A stretch of DNA of 64,000 nt from Arsenicicoccus sp. oral taxon 190 (GCF_001189535.1 NZ_CP012070.1:2480001-2544000), one strand, 5' to 3'; counted from the stretch's first letter, positions 26,468-35,882 are shown. The notes: generated by a model from the sequence alone, not told the origin. Translations and numbers: made by a program.

Positions 26468-27448
26468 ATGTCGATGACGGCCATGGTCAAGGACGAGCTC
26501 AGTCGGCTCCAGATCACCAAGCCCTCCTGCCGCAAGGCGGAGGTCTCGGCGATGCTGCGCTTCACCGGTGGTCTTCACATCGTCGCGGGACGCATCGTCG
26601 TGGAGGCCGAGCTCGACACCGGTTCCGTGGCCCGCCGGCTCGTCAAGGACATCGCCGACGTCTACGGCTACACCAGCGAGATCGGGGTGCTGTCCGGCGG
26701 GGGGTTGCGCAAGGGCAGCCGCTACCTGGTCCGGGTGGTCCAGGACGGCGAGGCCCTGGCCCGCCAGACCGGGCTCATCGACACCCGCGGCCGACCCGTG
26801 CGCGGGCTGCCGCCCAAGGTCGTCTCGGGCGCCATGGAGGACGCCGTCGCCGCGTGGCGCGGTGCCTTCCTCGCCCACGGATCCCTCACCGAGCCCGGCC
26901 GCAGCAGCGCCCTCGAGGTCACCTGCCCCGGCCCCGAGGCCGCGCTGGCGCTGGTCGGAGCGGCCCGCCGGGTCGGGATCCAGGCCAAGGCCCGCGAGGT
27001 CCGCGGGGTGGACCGGGTCGTCATACGTGATGGTGACGCGATCAGCCAGATCCTGACCCGGATGGGGGCCCACGACGCGGTCCTCGCGTGGGAGGAGCGG
27101 CGGATGCGCCGCGAGGTGCGCGCCACCGCCAACCGGCTGGCCAACTTCGACGACGCCAACCTGCGCCGGTCCGCGCGCGCCGCCGTCGCTGCGGGCGCCC
27201 GGGTGGAGCGGGCCATGGAGATCCTCGGCGACGAGGTCCCCGACCACCTGCGGCAGGCGGGTGCGCTGCGGCTGGAGCACAAGCAGGCCAGCCTCGAGGA
27301 GCTCGGCCAGCTGGCGCAGCCGCCGATGACCAAGGACGCCGTCGCGGGCCGCATCCGCCGGCTGCTGGCCATGGCCGACAAGCGGGCGCAGGACCTCGGC
27401 ATCCCAGGCACGGACGCCAACCTCACCGCCGACATGCTCGACCTCTGA
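26468..27448 (+). CDS. whiA: DNA-binding developmental regulator WhiA
   Basis: WhiA acts with WhiB to control sporulation septation in Streptomyces and is essential or cell-division-related in other Gram-positives. The protein has 326 residues. The N-terminal part is a degenerate LAGLIDADG homing-endonuclease fold (about 20-200) and the C-terminal part is a helix-turn-helix (about 235-320). ATG 26468 gives MSMTAMVKDELSRL, the family start; an upstream in-frame start would add 19 unrelated residues. GAPDH follows in a separate unit with its own -10. The host is not necessarily a spore former, since whiA is general in Actinobacteria. Confidence 0.95.
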   Translation: MSMTAMVKDELSRLQITKPSCRKAEVSAMLRFTGGLHIVAGRIVVEAELDTGSVARRLVKDIADVYGYTSEIGVLSGGGLRKGSRYLVRVVQDGEALARQTGLIDTRGRPVRGLPPKVVSGAMEDAVAAWRGAFLAHGSLTEPGRSSALEVTCPGPEAALALVGAARRVGIQAKAREVRGVDRVVIRDGDAISQILTRMGAHDAVLAWEERRMRREVRATANRLANFDDANLRRSARAAVAAGARVERAMEILGDEVPDHLRQAGALRLEHKQASLEELGQLAQPPMTKDAVAGRIRRLLAMADKRAQDLGIPGTDANLTADMLDL

Positions 27449-27510
27449 GAGACCCGGATCACATCTCGGGACGGTCACGGCCCGGCCACGCGCATCGTGC
27501 ACGCCTGCAC

Positions 27511-27516
27511 TAGGGT
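27511..27516 (+). promoter_or_regulatory. -10 element TAGGGT of the gap-pgk-tpiA promoter
   Basis: TAGGGT lies 41 bases before GTG 27558. The leader contains AGGAAGG (27543-27549) as ribosome site. It probably drives the three glycolytic genes. Confidence 0.5.
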
Positions 27517-27557
27517 GGAAAACGCCAAGTTGAAGACCCTCTAGGAAGGCTCAAGAC

Positions 27558-28559
<1,002 letters not shown>

Positions 28560-28572
28560 GCGAGGTCCGCCG

Positions 28573-29769
28573 ATGAAGACCATTGCCGACCTGGGCGACC
28601 TGCGCGGCAAGCGGGTCCTCGTCCGGTCCGACCTCAACGTGCCGCTCGACGGTGACCGCATCACCGACGATGGCCGGGTCAGGGCCTCCGTGCCCACCAT
28701 CCAGGAGCTGACCGACCAGGGCGCGCGCGTCGTCGTCGTCGCCCACCTCGGCCGCCCCAAGGGCGCCCCGGAGGACAAGTACTCCCTCAAGCCGGTCGTG
28801 GCCCGCCTCGGCGAGCTGCTCGGTCAGGACGTCGCCTTCGCCACCGACACGGTGGGGGAGTCGGCCAAGGCCACGGTCGAGGGGCTGCAGGACGGTCAGG
28901 TGGCCCTCCTGGAGAACCTCCGGTTCAACCCCGGCGAGACGAGCAAGGACGAGTCCGAGCGTCGGGCCTTCGCCCAGGAGCTCGCGTCGCTGGCGGACGC
29001 CTACGTGTCCGACGGCTTCGGCGTCGTGCACCGCAAGCAGGCCTCCGTCTACGACGTCGCGCAGATCCTGCCGGCCGCCATGGGCGGGTTGGTCAAGGCC
29101 GAGGTCGACGTCCTCCAGCGCCTCACCGAGGACCCCGAGCGGCCGTATGCCGTCGTCCTCGGCGGCGCGAAGGTCGCCGACAAGCTCGCCGTGATCGACA
29201 ACCTGCTCGGCAAGGCCGACCGCCTCCTCATCGGTGGCGGCATGGCCTTCACCTTCCTCAAGGCCCAGGGCTACGAGGTGGGCGGCAGCCTGCTCGACGA
29301 GGACAACGTGGACACCTGTCGGCGCTACCTCGAGCGGGCCCAGGAGTCGGGCGTCGAGATCGTGCTGCCGGTGGACGTGGTGTGCAACGCCGCGTTCAGC
29401 GCCGAGGGTGACATCATCACCGTCGACGCCGACAAGATCCCGGCCGGTCAGATGGGCCTGGACATCGGCCCGCGCTCCGCGGAGCTCTACGCGTCCAAGG
29501 TTGCCGACGCCAGGACGGTCTTCTGGAACGGCCCGATGGGCGCGTTCGAGATGGCCCCCTTCGCGGCCGGCACCAAGGCCGTCGCGCAGGCGCTCGTCGA
29601 CGCGACCGCCAAGGGCGCGCTGACGGTCGTCGGCGGTGGCGACTCCGCCGCCGCCGTGCGCCAGCTGGGCTTCTCCGACGACCAGTTCGGTCACATCTCC
29701 ACCGGTGGCGGCGCGAGCCTGGAGTACCTCGAGGGCAAGGACCTTCCCGGCATCTCCATCCTCGGCTGA
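28573..29769 (+). CDS. pgk: Phosphoglycerate kinase
   Basis: Pgk transfers phosphate from 1,3-bisphosphoglycerate to ADP, making the first glycolytic ATP. The protein has 398 residues. The N-lobe signature is KRVLVRSDLNVPLDG, the substrate loop is HLGRPKGAPEDKYSL, and the hinge/ATP region is WNGPMGAFEMAPFAAGT and VVGGGDSAAAV. It lies 13 bp after gap. A hairpin (29791-29825) in the gap before tpiA may set relative expression. Confidence 0.98.
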   Translation: MKTIADLGDLRGKRVLVRSDLNVPLDGDRITDDGRVRASVPTIQELTDQGARVVVVAHLGRPKGAPEDKYSLKPVVARLGELLGQDVAFATDTVGESAKATVEGLQDGQVALLENLRFNPGETSKDESERRAFAQELASLADAYVSDGFGVVHRKQASVYDVAQILPAAMGGLVKAEVDVLQRLTEDPERPYAVVLGGAKVADKLAVIDNLLGKADRLLIGGGMAFTFLKAQGYEVGGSLLDEDNVDTCRRYLERAQESGVEIVLPVDVVCNAAFSAEGDIITVDADKIPAGQMGLDIGPRSAELYASKVADARTVFWNGPMGAFEMAPFAAGTKAVAQALVDATAKGALTVVGGGDSAAAVRQLGFSDDQFGHISTGGGASLEYLEGKDLPGISILG

Positions 29770-29790
29770 CACCGACTGCACGACACCTGG

Positions 29791-29825
29791 CGGCCCCGTG
29801 ATCCCCGTGGCGGGGCGCGGGGCCG
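29791..29825 (+). terminator. Stem-loop between pgk and tpiA
   Basis: CGGCCCCG (29791-29798) pairs with CGGGGCCG (29818-29825), with a second inner stem CCCCG/CGGGG. There is no T-tract. It may be a partial terminator or an mRNA-processing site within the operon. Confidence 0.55.
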
Positions 29826-29866
29826 CCCGGCATACGACTGACATCACCTGACCCGAAGGAGGCCTC

Positions 29867-30655
29867 ATGGCCAACCGCACGCCGCTCATGGCCGGCAACT
29901 GGAAGATGAACCAGGACCACCTGCAGGCCACACACCTCGTGCAGAAGCTCGACTGGACGCTGCGCGACGCCAAGCACGACCACAGCACCGTCGAGGCCGC
30001 CGTGCTGGTGCCGTTCACCGACCTGCGGTCGGTGCAGACCCTCGTCGAGGGCGACAAGCTCGACCTGCGCTACGGCGCTCAGGACCTGTCCGAGCACGAC
30101 TCCGGCGCCTACACCGGGGACATCTCCGGGGCGTTCCTGGCCAAGCTGGGGTGCACCTACGTCATCGTCGGGCACAGCGAGCGTCGCGAGGGCCACGGCG
30201 AGACCGACGAGCTGCTCAACGCCAAGGTCAAGGCGGCCTACCGGCACGGCCTCACCCCGATCCTGTGCTGCGGCGAGGCGCTCGAGGTCCGCAAGGAGGG
30301 CAAGCAGGTCGAGCACGTGCTCGCCCAGATCGAGGCCGACCTCGCCGGCCTCCCCGAGGAGCAGGCCAAGAGCATCGTCATCGCCTACGAGCCCATCTGG
30401 GCCATCGGCACGGGCGAGGTCGCCACGCCCGAGGACGCGCAGGAGGTGTGCGGGGCGATCCGCGGCAAGCTCGCCGAGCTCTACTCCGCCGAGCTCGCGG
30501 ACGCTGTCCGCATCCTCTACGGCGGCTCGGTCAAGTCCGGCAACGTCGCGCAGATCATGGCCAAGGAGGACGTCGACGGTGCCCTGGTCGGCGGCGCGTC
30601 GCTGGACCCCGAGGAGTTCGCCAAGATCGTGCGCTACCAGGCCCACAACGCCTGA
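29867..30655 (+). CDS. tpiA: Triosephosphate isomerase
   Basis: TpiA interconverts dihydroxyacetone phosphate and glyceraldehyde 3-phosphate. The protein has 262 residues with the catalytic residues in place: Asn/Lys in MAGNWKMNQ, His in IVGHSERRE, and Glu in AYEPIWAIGTG; the phosphate loop GGSVKSGN is near the C-terminus. GAAGGAGG lies just upstream of ATG 29867. In many actinobacteria secG follows tpiA, but here a strong terminator follows directly and I find no secG frame. Confidence 0.98.
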   Translation: MANRTPLMAGNWKMNQDHLQATHLVQKLDWTLRDAKHDHSTVEAAVLVPFTDLRSVQTLVEGDKLDLRYGAQDLSEHDSGAYTGDISGAFLAKLGCTYVIVGHSERREGHGETDELLNAKVKAAYRHGLTPILCCGEALEVRKEGKQVEHVLAQIEADLAGLPEEQAKSIVIAYEPIWAIGTGEVATPEDAQEVCGAIRGKLAELYSAELADAVRILYGGSVKSGNVAQIMAKEDVDGALVGGASLDPEEFAKIVRYQAHNA

Positions 30656-30670
30656 GCCGAATGCCGTGAG

Positions 30671-30708
30671 CCCCGGGGCCGGTCGCCGCACGGTGACCGG
30701 CCCCGGGG
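30671..30708 (+). terminator. Hairpin terminator after tpiA
   Basis: A perfect 14-bp stem (30671-30684 with 30695-30708) with a 10-base loop starts 16 bases after the tpiA stop. It may also serve the convergent DUF4349 gene. Confidence 0.8.
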
Positions 30709-30729
30709 TCTCGTGCTCTCCCGGCGGGC

Positions 30730-30927
30730 TCAGCCGCGCCGGCGTGCCCTGCGCCGCCGCCACCACAGGACCAGCGGCACGATCACGATCGCCAGCGGGA
30801 GGCTGAATCCCAGCAGCGCCGCCAGGGCCGTGAGGAGCGCCAGGAATGCCCGCCACCCCTGGTGCCACCCTGCGGCGAAGCCCGAGCGGCCCTCGTCGGC
30901 GCGGGCCTGCGGCGACGGTTGCGTCAG
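30730..30927 (-). pseudogene. Frameshifted C-terminal membrane segment of the DUF4349 protein
   Basis: This 65-codon open segment is in a different frame from the DUF4349 gene and begins exactly where that gene stops. It encodes GFAAGWHQGWRAFLALLTAL, a hydrophobic helix (about residues 38-55 of the piece) and a WWRRRRARRRG end. Intact DUF4349 proteins end in just such a GF-x-GW motif, one membrane helix and a basic tail. Re-reading one base at the stop (or restoring one lost base near 30925) joins the two parts. It has no start codon or ribosome site of its own. Confidence 0.75.
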
Positions 30928-31616
30928 CGGAAGGTGATGGTCGACATGGCGGCCTGGGAGCGCAGCGTGGCCAGCTGGGCCTGCATCCCCTCCAGGTCGG
31001 CCTCGCGTCGGGTGAGCTCGGACTCGAGCCGGGTGATGTCCTCGATGGAGGCCGCGCGGGCCATCAGCGCGCGGGTGCGGTCCAGGCTCGCCTGCATCGT
31101 CTTGACCCGGCCGGCCGTGTCCGCGACCTGGCCCGTGACGTCCTCGGCCCGGACCGTCCGCGCCGTCACGGTGCCCACCGTGGCGAGCTCCTCGACCGCG
31201 GCGCCGAACCGTGCCTCGGGCACCCGCAGCGTGAAGGTGTCGGTGGGGGAGGATCCCTGATCCGTGGACCGGCGCAGCTCCTCGTTGGCGCCGATCCCGC
31301 CGTATGACGCCACCAGAGCCCGCACCCGCGCCGCCGCGGCCCCGAGATCGGTGACGGTGGCCCCCAGGGTCCCGGTGCGGACGATGTCGCGTCTCTCGAC
31401 TGCCTTGGTGCCGGGTGTCGCTCCGGGCGGGGACCCCGACGGGGTGGCCGAGAGGGGCGCCGGCGCGGAGCCGACGCGTTCGGTGCCCGCGTCGGCCGGT
31501 GCCACGGCGTTGGAGGCCGACCCGGAGCTGCTGGTGCAGGCGGTCACGGCGATCAGTGCGGCGACCCCGAGAGCGAGGGGTGCGGCATACGGCCTGGGAG
31601 CTGCGTTGCGCCTCAT
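30924..31616 (-). CDS. DUF4349 lipoprotein, truncated by a frameshift
   Basis: The open part has 230 residues. It starts with a lipoprotein signal (MRRNAAPRPYAAPLALGVAALI then a lipobox VTAC at about 24-27), followed by a Ser/Pro/Gly linker and the DUF4349 domain (about 75-225). That domain has a long predicted coiled coil, TAGRVKTMQASLDRTRALMA and LESELTRREADLEGMQAQLA. It stops at ITFR, where homologues continue into a membrane anchor. The anchor is present in the -1 frame just downstream (30730-30927). The lipid anchor may leave the protein partly functional. Single-base loss, sequence error or recoding are all possible; no obvious slippery heptamer is present. Function of the family is unknown. 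Confidence 0.8.
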   Translation of the reverse strand: MRRNAAPRPYAAPLALGVAALIAVTACTSSSGSASNAVAPADAGTERVGSAPAPLSATPSGSPPGATPGTKAVERRDIVRTGTLGATVTDLGAAAARVRALVASYGGIGANEELRRSTDQGSSPTDTFTLRVPEARFGAAVEELATVGTVTARTVRAEDVTGQVADTAGRVKTMQASLDRTRALMARAASIEDITRLESELTRREADLEGMQAQLATLRSQAAMSTITFR

Positions 31617-31723
31617 GCCAGGTGAGACCGGACGCTCGGGCGAGGGCGTTCCGACCCGGGGGGGTCACGGACGGGTGACGATCCGTGTGCCGAGCTGTCA
31701 GCGGTGGGTGGGATGATGCGGGC

Positions 31724-32446
31724 ATGAGTCTGAAGCCCCAGCAGCACCGCCGTCCGTCTCCCGCCGAGGTCCGCGCGATCAACGACTCGATCCGCTACAC
31801 GATGTGGTCGGTCTTCCAGGTCGTCGACAGCGTGGGCGACGAGCGCGAGGGTCTGTTGGCCGAGGCGCAGGCCTTCTTCGACCAGCTGGCCGCCGACGGC
31901 CAGGTGACGGTGCGGGGGATCTACGACGTGGCGGGGCTGCGGGCCGACGCGGACTTCATGATCTGGTGGCACGGCGAGTCGGTCGAGGCGGTGCAGCGGG
32001 CCTACCACGCGTTCCGGCGCACGGAGCTCGGGCGGGCCTGCGACCCGGTGTGGTCCAACGTCGCGATCCACCGGCCGGCGGAGTTCAACAAGAGCCACAT
32101 CCCGGCGTTCATGGCCGACGAGACGCCCCGCGCCTACGTGTGCGTGTACCCCTTCGTGCGGTCCTACGAGTGGTACCTCCTCGCCGACGAGGAGCGCCGC
32201 GACCTGCTCGTCGAGCACGGCCGGATGGCGCGCGACTACCCGGACGTGCGGGCCAACACCGTGGCCAGCTTCGCCCTGGGTGACTACGAGTGGCTGCTGG
32301 CCTTCGAGGCCGACGACCTGCACCGGATCGTCGACCTGATGCGTCATCTGCGGGGCGCGGCAGCGCGTCGGCACACCCGCGAGGAGGTGCCGTTCTTCAC
32401 GGGCCCGCGCGTGGACCTCGACCAGCTCGTCGCCGACCTGCCCTGA
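31724..32446 (+). CDS. hemQ: Coproheme decarboxylase HemQ (chlorite dismutase-like family)
   Basis: HemQ converts coproheme III to heme b in the Gram-positive (coproporphyrin-dependent) heme pathway. The protein has 240 residues. Typical sequences are YTMWSVFQV near the N-terminus, IYDVAGLRADADFMIWWHG, PAEFNKSHIPAF, and LLVEHGRMARDYPDV, whose His is the proximal heme ligand region. ATG 31724 gives a normal start; a longer reading would add unrelated residues. The gene stands alone, not beside other hem genes, and ends in a strong terminator. Confidence 0.9.
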   Translation: MSLKPQQHRRPSPAEVRAINDSIRYTMWSVFQVVDSVGDEREGLLAEAQAFFDQLAADGQVTVRGIYDVAGLRADADFMIWWHGESVEAVQRAYHAFRRTELGRACDPVWSNVAIHRPAEFNKSHIPAFMADETPRAYVCVYPFVRSYEWYLLADEERRDLLVEHGRMARDYPDVRANTVASFALGDYEWLLAFEADDLHRIVDLMRHLRGAAARRHTREEVPFFTGPRVDLDQLVADLP

Positions 32447-32460
32447 CCTGCCTCAGGTCG

Positions 32461-32497
32461 TCCCATCCGCCTGGGTCAGCACCCCAGGCGGATGGGA
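32461..32497 (+). terminator. Hairpin terminator after hemQ
   Basis: A perfect 15-bp stem (32461-32475 with 32483-32497) and 7-base loop start 14 bases after the hemQ stop. Confidence 0.85.
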
Positions 32498-32583
32498 CCA
32501 AGGCGGGCTGATCTCCGACTGCAGGATGAGGTATGCCGACGCGAACCGTCCTCCGGGGGGATGTCTGGCGCTCCGGACCCGCC

Positions 32584-32589
32584 TAGCGT
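32584..32589 (+). promoter_or_regulatory. -10 element TAGCGT of a leaderless promoter (GPP34 gene)
   Basis: TAGCGT is followed by 7 bases and ATG 32597. It is another member of the TAnnnT-N6/7-start class. Confidence 0.6.
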
Positions 32590-32596
32590 CGTCGGT

Positions 32597-33280
32597 ATGA
32601 CGACCAACCAGCCCACCACGACCACCGCCCTCTTCCTGCTCGTGCTCAAGGACGACGGCAAGCCCGAGTCCATGGGCCAGCAGACCGGCTACGGCCTCGC
32701 CGGCGCCCTCCTCACCGACCTCGTCGCCGCCGGCCGGCTCGCCGTCAGCGACGACGGCAAGAAGCTCCACGTGCTCAGCCCGGCACCCACGGGGGACGCG
32801 CTGCTCGACGAGGGGCTGCGGCGCTTCGCGGAGAGGGACGGCAAGCGGCTCACCTCGGTCATCCCCGCCGTCGCGCGCAAGCTGGAGCGGGCGGTCGGCG
32901 ACTACCTCGCCGAGCGTGGTGTGGTGCGGGTCGAGGAGGGTGGGATGCTGGGGCTCAAGCCGCAGCGATACCCGATCGTCGACCCGAGCCGTGAGTCCGA
33001 GCTGCGCCGGGGCCTGGTGGAGGTGCTGCGCGGAGCCAGCCCGACCGCCGAGCAGCACTCCCTGATCGGGCTGATCCACGGACTCCAGCTCGGCACCAAG
33101 GTGTTCCACCCCGACGAGGTCGGCCTGGACAAGGGGGACCTCAAGCGCCGCCTCAAGGCCGTCGCCGAGTCGGCCGGACCCGGGTCCGACGGCGTCGCCC
33201 GCGCGGTGCAGTCCGCCAACACGGCGATGATCGCGGCGATCACCGCGGCCACCATCGCTTCCTCGAGCGGCTCGAGCTGA
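32597..33280 (+). CDS. GPP34 (GOLPH3/Vps74-like) family protein
   Basis: The protein has 227 residues related to eukaryotic GOLPH3/Vps74, phosphoinositide-binding Golgi proteins. Family features are an N-terminal TTTTALFLLVLKDDGKPE, then TGYGLAGALLTDLVAAGRLAVSD, and the helical middle and C-terminal regions. Bacterial members are common in Actinobacteria, which make phosphatidylinositol, but their role is not established. A short Ala/Ser-rich tail ends the protein. The start is set by a leaderless promoter. It is a single-gene unit 20 bp upstream of a VOC gene with its own -10. Confidence 0.88.
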   Translation: MTTNQPTTTTALFLLVLKDDGKPESMGQQTGYGLAGALLTDLVAAGRLAVSDDGKKLHVLSPAPTGDALLDEGLRRFAERDGKRLTSVIPAVARKLERAVGDYLAERGVVRVEEGGMLGLKPQRYPIVDPSRESELRRGLVEVLRGASPTAEQHSLIGLIHGLQLGTKVFHPDEVGLDKGDLKRRLKAVAESAGPGSDGVARAVQSANTAMIAAITAATIASSSGSS

Positions 33281-33288
33281 ACCGTCGT

Positions 33289-33294
33289 TAGGGT
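33289..33294 (+). promoter_or_regulatory. -10 element TAGGGT of a leaderless promoter (VOC gene)
   Basis: TAGGGT is followed by exactly 6 bases and ATG 33301. No ribosome site fits in between. Confidence 0.6.
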
Positions 33295-33300
33295 CGACGC

Positions 33301-33672
33301 ATGATCACCGCCGTCCACACCCTCATCTACTCCGACGACCCCGACGCCACCCGCGCCTTCCTGCGCGACGTGCTGCAGCTGCCCAGCGTCGGCGGTGATG
33401 ACTGGCCGATCTACCGCACCGGCCCGTCCGAGCTGGGCGTGCACCCCACGAGCGCCGAGCAGGACGGCGAGTCCTGGTCGACCGCGCGCCGTCACGAGAT
33501 CGCGCTGATGTGCGACGACATCGAGGAGACGCGCGTCGAGCTGGAGCGCCGCGGTGCGACCTTCTCGGGGGAGACGCAGGACATGGGATGGGGGATCGGG
33601 GCGATCGTGCAGGTGCCCGGAGCGGACGGGATCCTGGTCTACCAGCCCCGTCACGAGATCGCCCACTCCTGA
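33301..33672 (+). CDS. VOC family protein (glyoxalase/bleomycin-resistance fold)
   Basis: The protein has 123 residues, a single VOC unit with two beta-alpha-beta-beta-beta modules, opening ITAVHTLIYSDDPDATRAFLRD. His 6 and a Glu/His near residues 66-67 (ARRHEIALMCDD) could bind a metal, and the C-terminal module ends DGILVYQPRHEIAH. The substrate is unknown; relatives include lyases, dioxygenases and antibiotic-binding proteins. It starts without a leader and is convergent with msrB. Confidence 0.85.
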   Translation: MITAVHTLIYSDDPDATRAFLRDVLQLPSVGGDDWPIYRTGPSELGVHPTSAEQDGESWSTARRHEIALMCDDIEETRVELERRGATFSGETQDMGWGIGAIVQVPGADGILVYQPRHEIAHS

Positions 33673-33791
33673 CGGGGCGGCGCCGGGCGGCAGGTTGACG
33701 GCATACGGGAGGGCCGTCCCCCACGATCGGCCGGCCCTGGGAACATCAGCCTGGTGAAGGAAGGCCGGTCGATGCCCCGGCCCCCGGTGGG

Positions 33792-34202
33792 TCAGGAAGG
33801 GGAGAGGCGCATGGAGATCGAGTTGATGCAGTACCGCTGGTCGGTCGGCGTCGGGTAGCCCTCGCCCTCGAAGACGTGCCCCAGGTGCGAGCCGCACTGC
33901 GCGCACAGCACCTCGACCCGCACCATCCCGAGCGACCGGTCCACGCGCAGCTCGACGTTGTCGGCCTCGGAGGGGGCATAGAACGACGGCCACCCGCAGT
34001 GGGAGGGGAACTTCTCGGCGTGGGTGAACAGCTCGGCGCCGCAGGCGCGACAGCTGTAGACGCCCTCGGTGGTCGTGTCGGTGTACTCCCCGACGAACGG
34101 TCGCTCGGTGCCGGCCTGACGCAGCACGGCATGCTCGGCGGGCGTGAGCGAGGCACGCCACTGCTCGTCGGTCTTGGTCACGGGGTACTCGCGCTCGGTC
34201 AT
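33792..34202 (-). CDS. msrB: Peptide-methionine (R)-S-oxide reductase MsrB
   Basis: MsrB repairs oxidised methionine by reducing the R-sulfoxide in proteins. The protein has 136 residues. Two zinc-binding CxxC pairs are visible (SCRACGAELF and CAQCGSHLG). The core motif GWPSFYAP is present and the catalytic Cys lies in QRYCINSISMRL near the C-terminus. ATG 34202 gives the family start MTEREYPVTKTDEQW. It is divergent from the Prim-PolC gene, 59 bp away. Confidence 0.96.
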   Translation of the reverse strand: MTEREYPVTKTDEQWRASLTPAEHAVLRQAGTERPFVGEYTDTTTEGVYSCRACGAELFTHAEKFPSHCGWPSFYAPSEADNVELRVDRSLGMVRVEVLCAQCGSHLGHVFEGEGYPTPTDQRYCINSISMRLSPS

Positions 34203-34261
34203 ACTGGGTCCAACCACGGGGTCCGGTCGCGGATTCCGCCCGGCCGGCGGCAGGAGCAGCG

Positions 34262-35305
34262 GTGGCGAGCAAGGCGATCCAGATCGAGGTGCCCGGCCCG
34301 GACGGGCAGACCCGCAGTGTGCGCCTGTCGAGCCCGGACCGGGTGATGTGGCCGGCCACCGCCGACGAGCAGCCCGTGACCAAGGAGGACCTGGCGCGCT
34401 ACGTCGTCGCGGTCGGCGAGCGGCTGCTGCCGCGCCTCGCGGACCGGCCGGTCACGCTCCAGCGGTTCCCGGAGGGCATCGAGGGGGAGGAGTTCTATTC
34501 CAAGAACCCCCCTCGCGGCGTCCCCGACTTCGCCCGCACCACGATGTGTACCTACCCCTCCGGCCGCCGCCACCCGCAGCTGGTGATCGATGAGGTCGCG
34601 ACGGCGGTGTGGGCGGTGCAGATGAGCACGGTGACCTTCCACCCGTGGCCGGTCAGGACCGGCGACAACGACAACCCCGACGAGCTGCGCATCGACCTGG
34701 ACCCGCAGCCGGGCACCGGTTTCGCGGAGGCGGTGGAGGCGGCGACCACGCTGCGGGAGGTGATGGGGGAGGCGGGGCTGACGCCGTACGTCAAGACCAG
34801 CGGCAACCGTGGCCTGCACGTCTTCGCCCCCATCGAGCCAGCCCACGAGTTCCTCGCGGTGCGGCACGCGGTGATCGCGATCGCCCGCGAGCTCGAGCGG
34901 CGGCTGCCCGACCTGGTCACCACCGCCTGGTGGAAGGAGCAGCGGGGCGCCCGGATCTTCGCAGACTTCAACCAGGCCTGCCGGGACCGCACCCTGGCGA
35001 GCGCCTACAGCCCTCGTCCGCTCCCGGGTGCGCCGGTCAGTATGCCGATCGCCTGGCGTGACCTCGGGGACACCGCCCCTCGCGACTGGACGCTCCGGAC
35101 GATCCCGCAGGCCCTGGGCACGGTGGCCGACCCGTGGGCGGACCTCGACGAGCACGCCGCCCCCATCGACGTGGCGCTGCAGTGGTGGGACCGGGACGTG
35201 CAGGAGCGAGGCCTGGGAGAGCTCAACTTCCCGCCGGACTACCCCAAGATGGCGGGAGAACCACCGCGGGTGCAGCCGTCCCGGGCACGCCCGGCGCAGG
35301 AGTGA
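34262..35305 (+). CDS. LigD-type primase-polymerase domain protein (Prim-PolC/PolD1-like)
   Basis: This is a stand-alone archaeo-eukaryotic primase-type polymerase of 347 residues, related to the polymerase domain of LigD. The catalytic metal residues are visible: IDLDP (about 144-148) and Asp in RIFADFNQACRD (about 240). SGNRGLHVFAPI is the nucleotide-binding loop. In mycobacteria the free-standing Prim-PolC sits beside LigC, and the pair works in base excision repair. Here ligC lies 0.6 kb away on the opposite strand, so the same role is likely. GTG 34262 has AGGAG about 6 bases upstream. No ku gene is in the window, which argues against classical end joining at this locus. Confidence 0.9.
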   Translation: MASKAIQIEVPGPDGQTRSVRLSSPDRVMWPATADEQPVTKEDLARYVVAVGERLLPRLADRPVTLQRFPEGIEGEEFYSKNPPRGVPDFARTTMCTYPSGRRHPQLVIDEVATAVWAVQMSTVTFHPWPVRTGDNDNPDELRIDLDPQPGTGFAEAVEAATTLREVMGEAGLTPYVKTSGNRGLHVFAPIEPAHEFLAVRHAVIAIARELERRLPDLVTTAWWKEQRGARIFADFNQACRDRTLASAYSPRPLPGAPVSMPIAWRDLGDTAPRDWTLRTIPQALGTVADPWADLDEHAAPIDVALQWWDRDVQERGLGELNFPPDYPKMAGEPPRVQPSRARPAQE

Positions 35306-35382
35306 ACCAGCCGGAGCCAACTAGCGGGAGTCAACCAGCAGGAGCGGGCCCGCAGCGAGGCGGCGGCGGCAGGTGCGGGCGG

Positions 35383-35664
35383 TCAGCTGGCCAGGTCGCT
35401 CTCGGCCTGGATGGCGAGCATCGCCGAGCCGATGGCAGTGACCCGCCCGACGCGCGGCGCCTGGCCCCCGACCTGCTCGAGGCGCAGCGCGGACAGGGTC
35501 TGGAGGACCTCCAGGGCCTCGGACACGTCGGCCGGCGGCAGGCCGCAGCGCTCCACCACGCGGGTCAGGTCGTGGGTGCTCTCCTCGGTGAGGTCGAGCT
35601 GCTCGACGGCGCGCAGGACAGGGAGGTCCCGGCCGAGCCACGAAGCGGGTTGAGATGCGGTCAC
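35383..35664 (-). CDS. Small hypothetical protein, possibly winged-helix-like
   Basis: The frame gives 93 residues from GTG 35664 (VTASQPASWLGRDLP...). The sequence LDLTEESTHDLTRVVERCGL followed by EALEVLQTLSALRLEQVG looks like a small helical domain, perhaps a winged helix; the assignment is weak. It lies between the convergent Prim-PolC and LigC genes on the minus strand. No clear ribosome site is seen, and the start could be leaderless. About 215 bp between it and ligC contain only short GC-rich direct repeats (CCGCAGGCTCCCCGGC, around 35825-35872). Confidence 0.55.
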   Translation of the reverse strand: MTASQPASWLGRDLPVLRAVEQLDLTEESTHDLTRVVERCGLPPADVSEALEVLQTLSALRLEQVGGQAPRVGRVTAIGSAMLAIQAESDLAS

Positions 35665-35882
35665 CCGTCCACTGTCACACGCACGAACTCGCTGGTAGAG
35701 GCTACCGAGAGCACTATCAGGAGGTTTCACCTGAGTGCCCAGGTCGCCATGACCGAGGGTGCGAGGCCGCCACCGAACGTGCAGCACCGATAGGCCGAAC
35801 GCGCCCTGTCGAGCCGCCCCGCAGGCCCTCCGCAGGCTCCCCGGCGCCCCCCGCAGGCTCCCCGGCAGACTCACCCGTGGGC

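Noticed and set aside
30656..30730. secG expected after tpiA
   Set aside because: Only a terminator hairpin is present before the convergent gene; no frame with SecG-like helices exists on the plus strand.
31228..31262. TGTCGGTG resembling the damage-promoter box
   Set aside because: It lies inside the DUF4349 gene and no TAnnnT occurs 8 bp downstream. Similar isolated copies near 44172, 51686, 63248, 63644 and, on the minus strand, 28852 and 60692 fail the same test.
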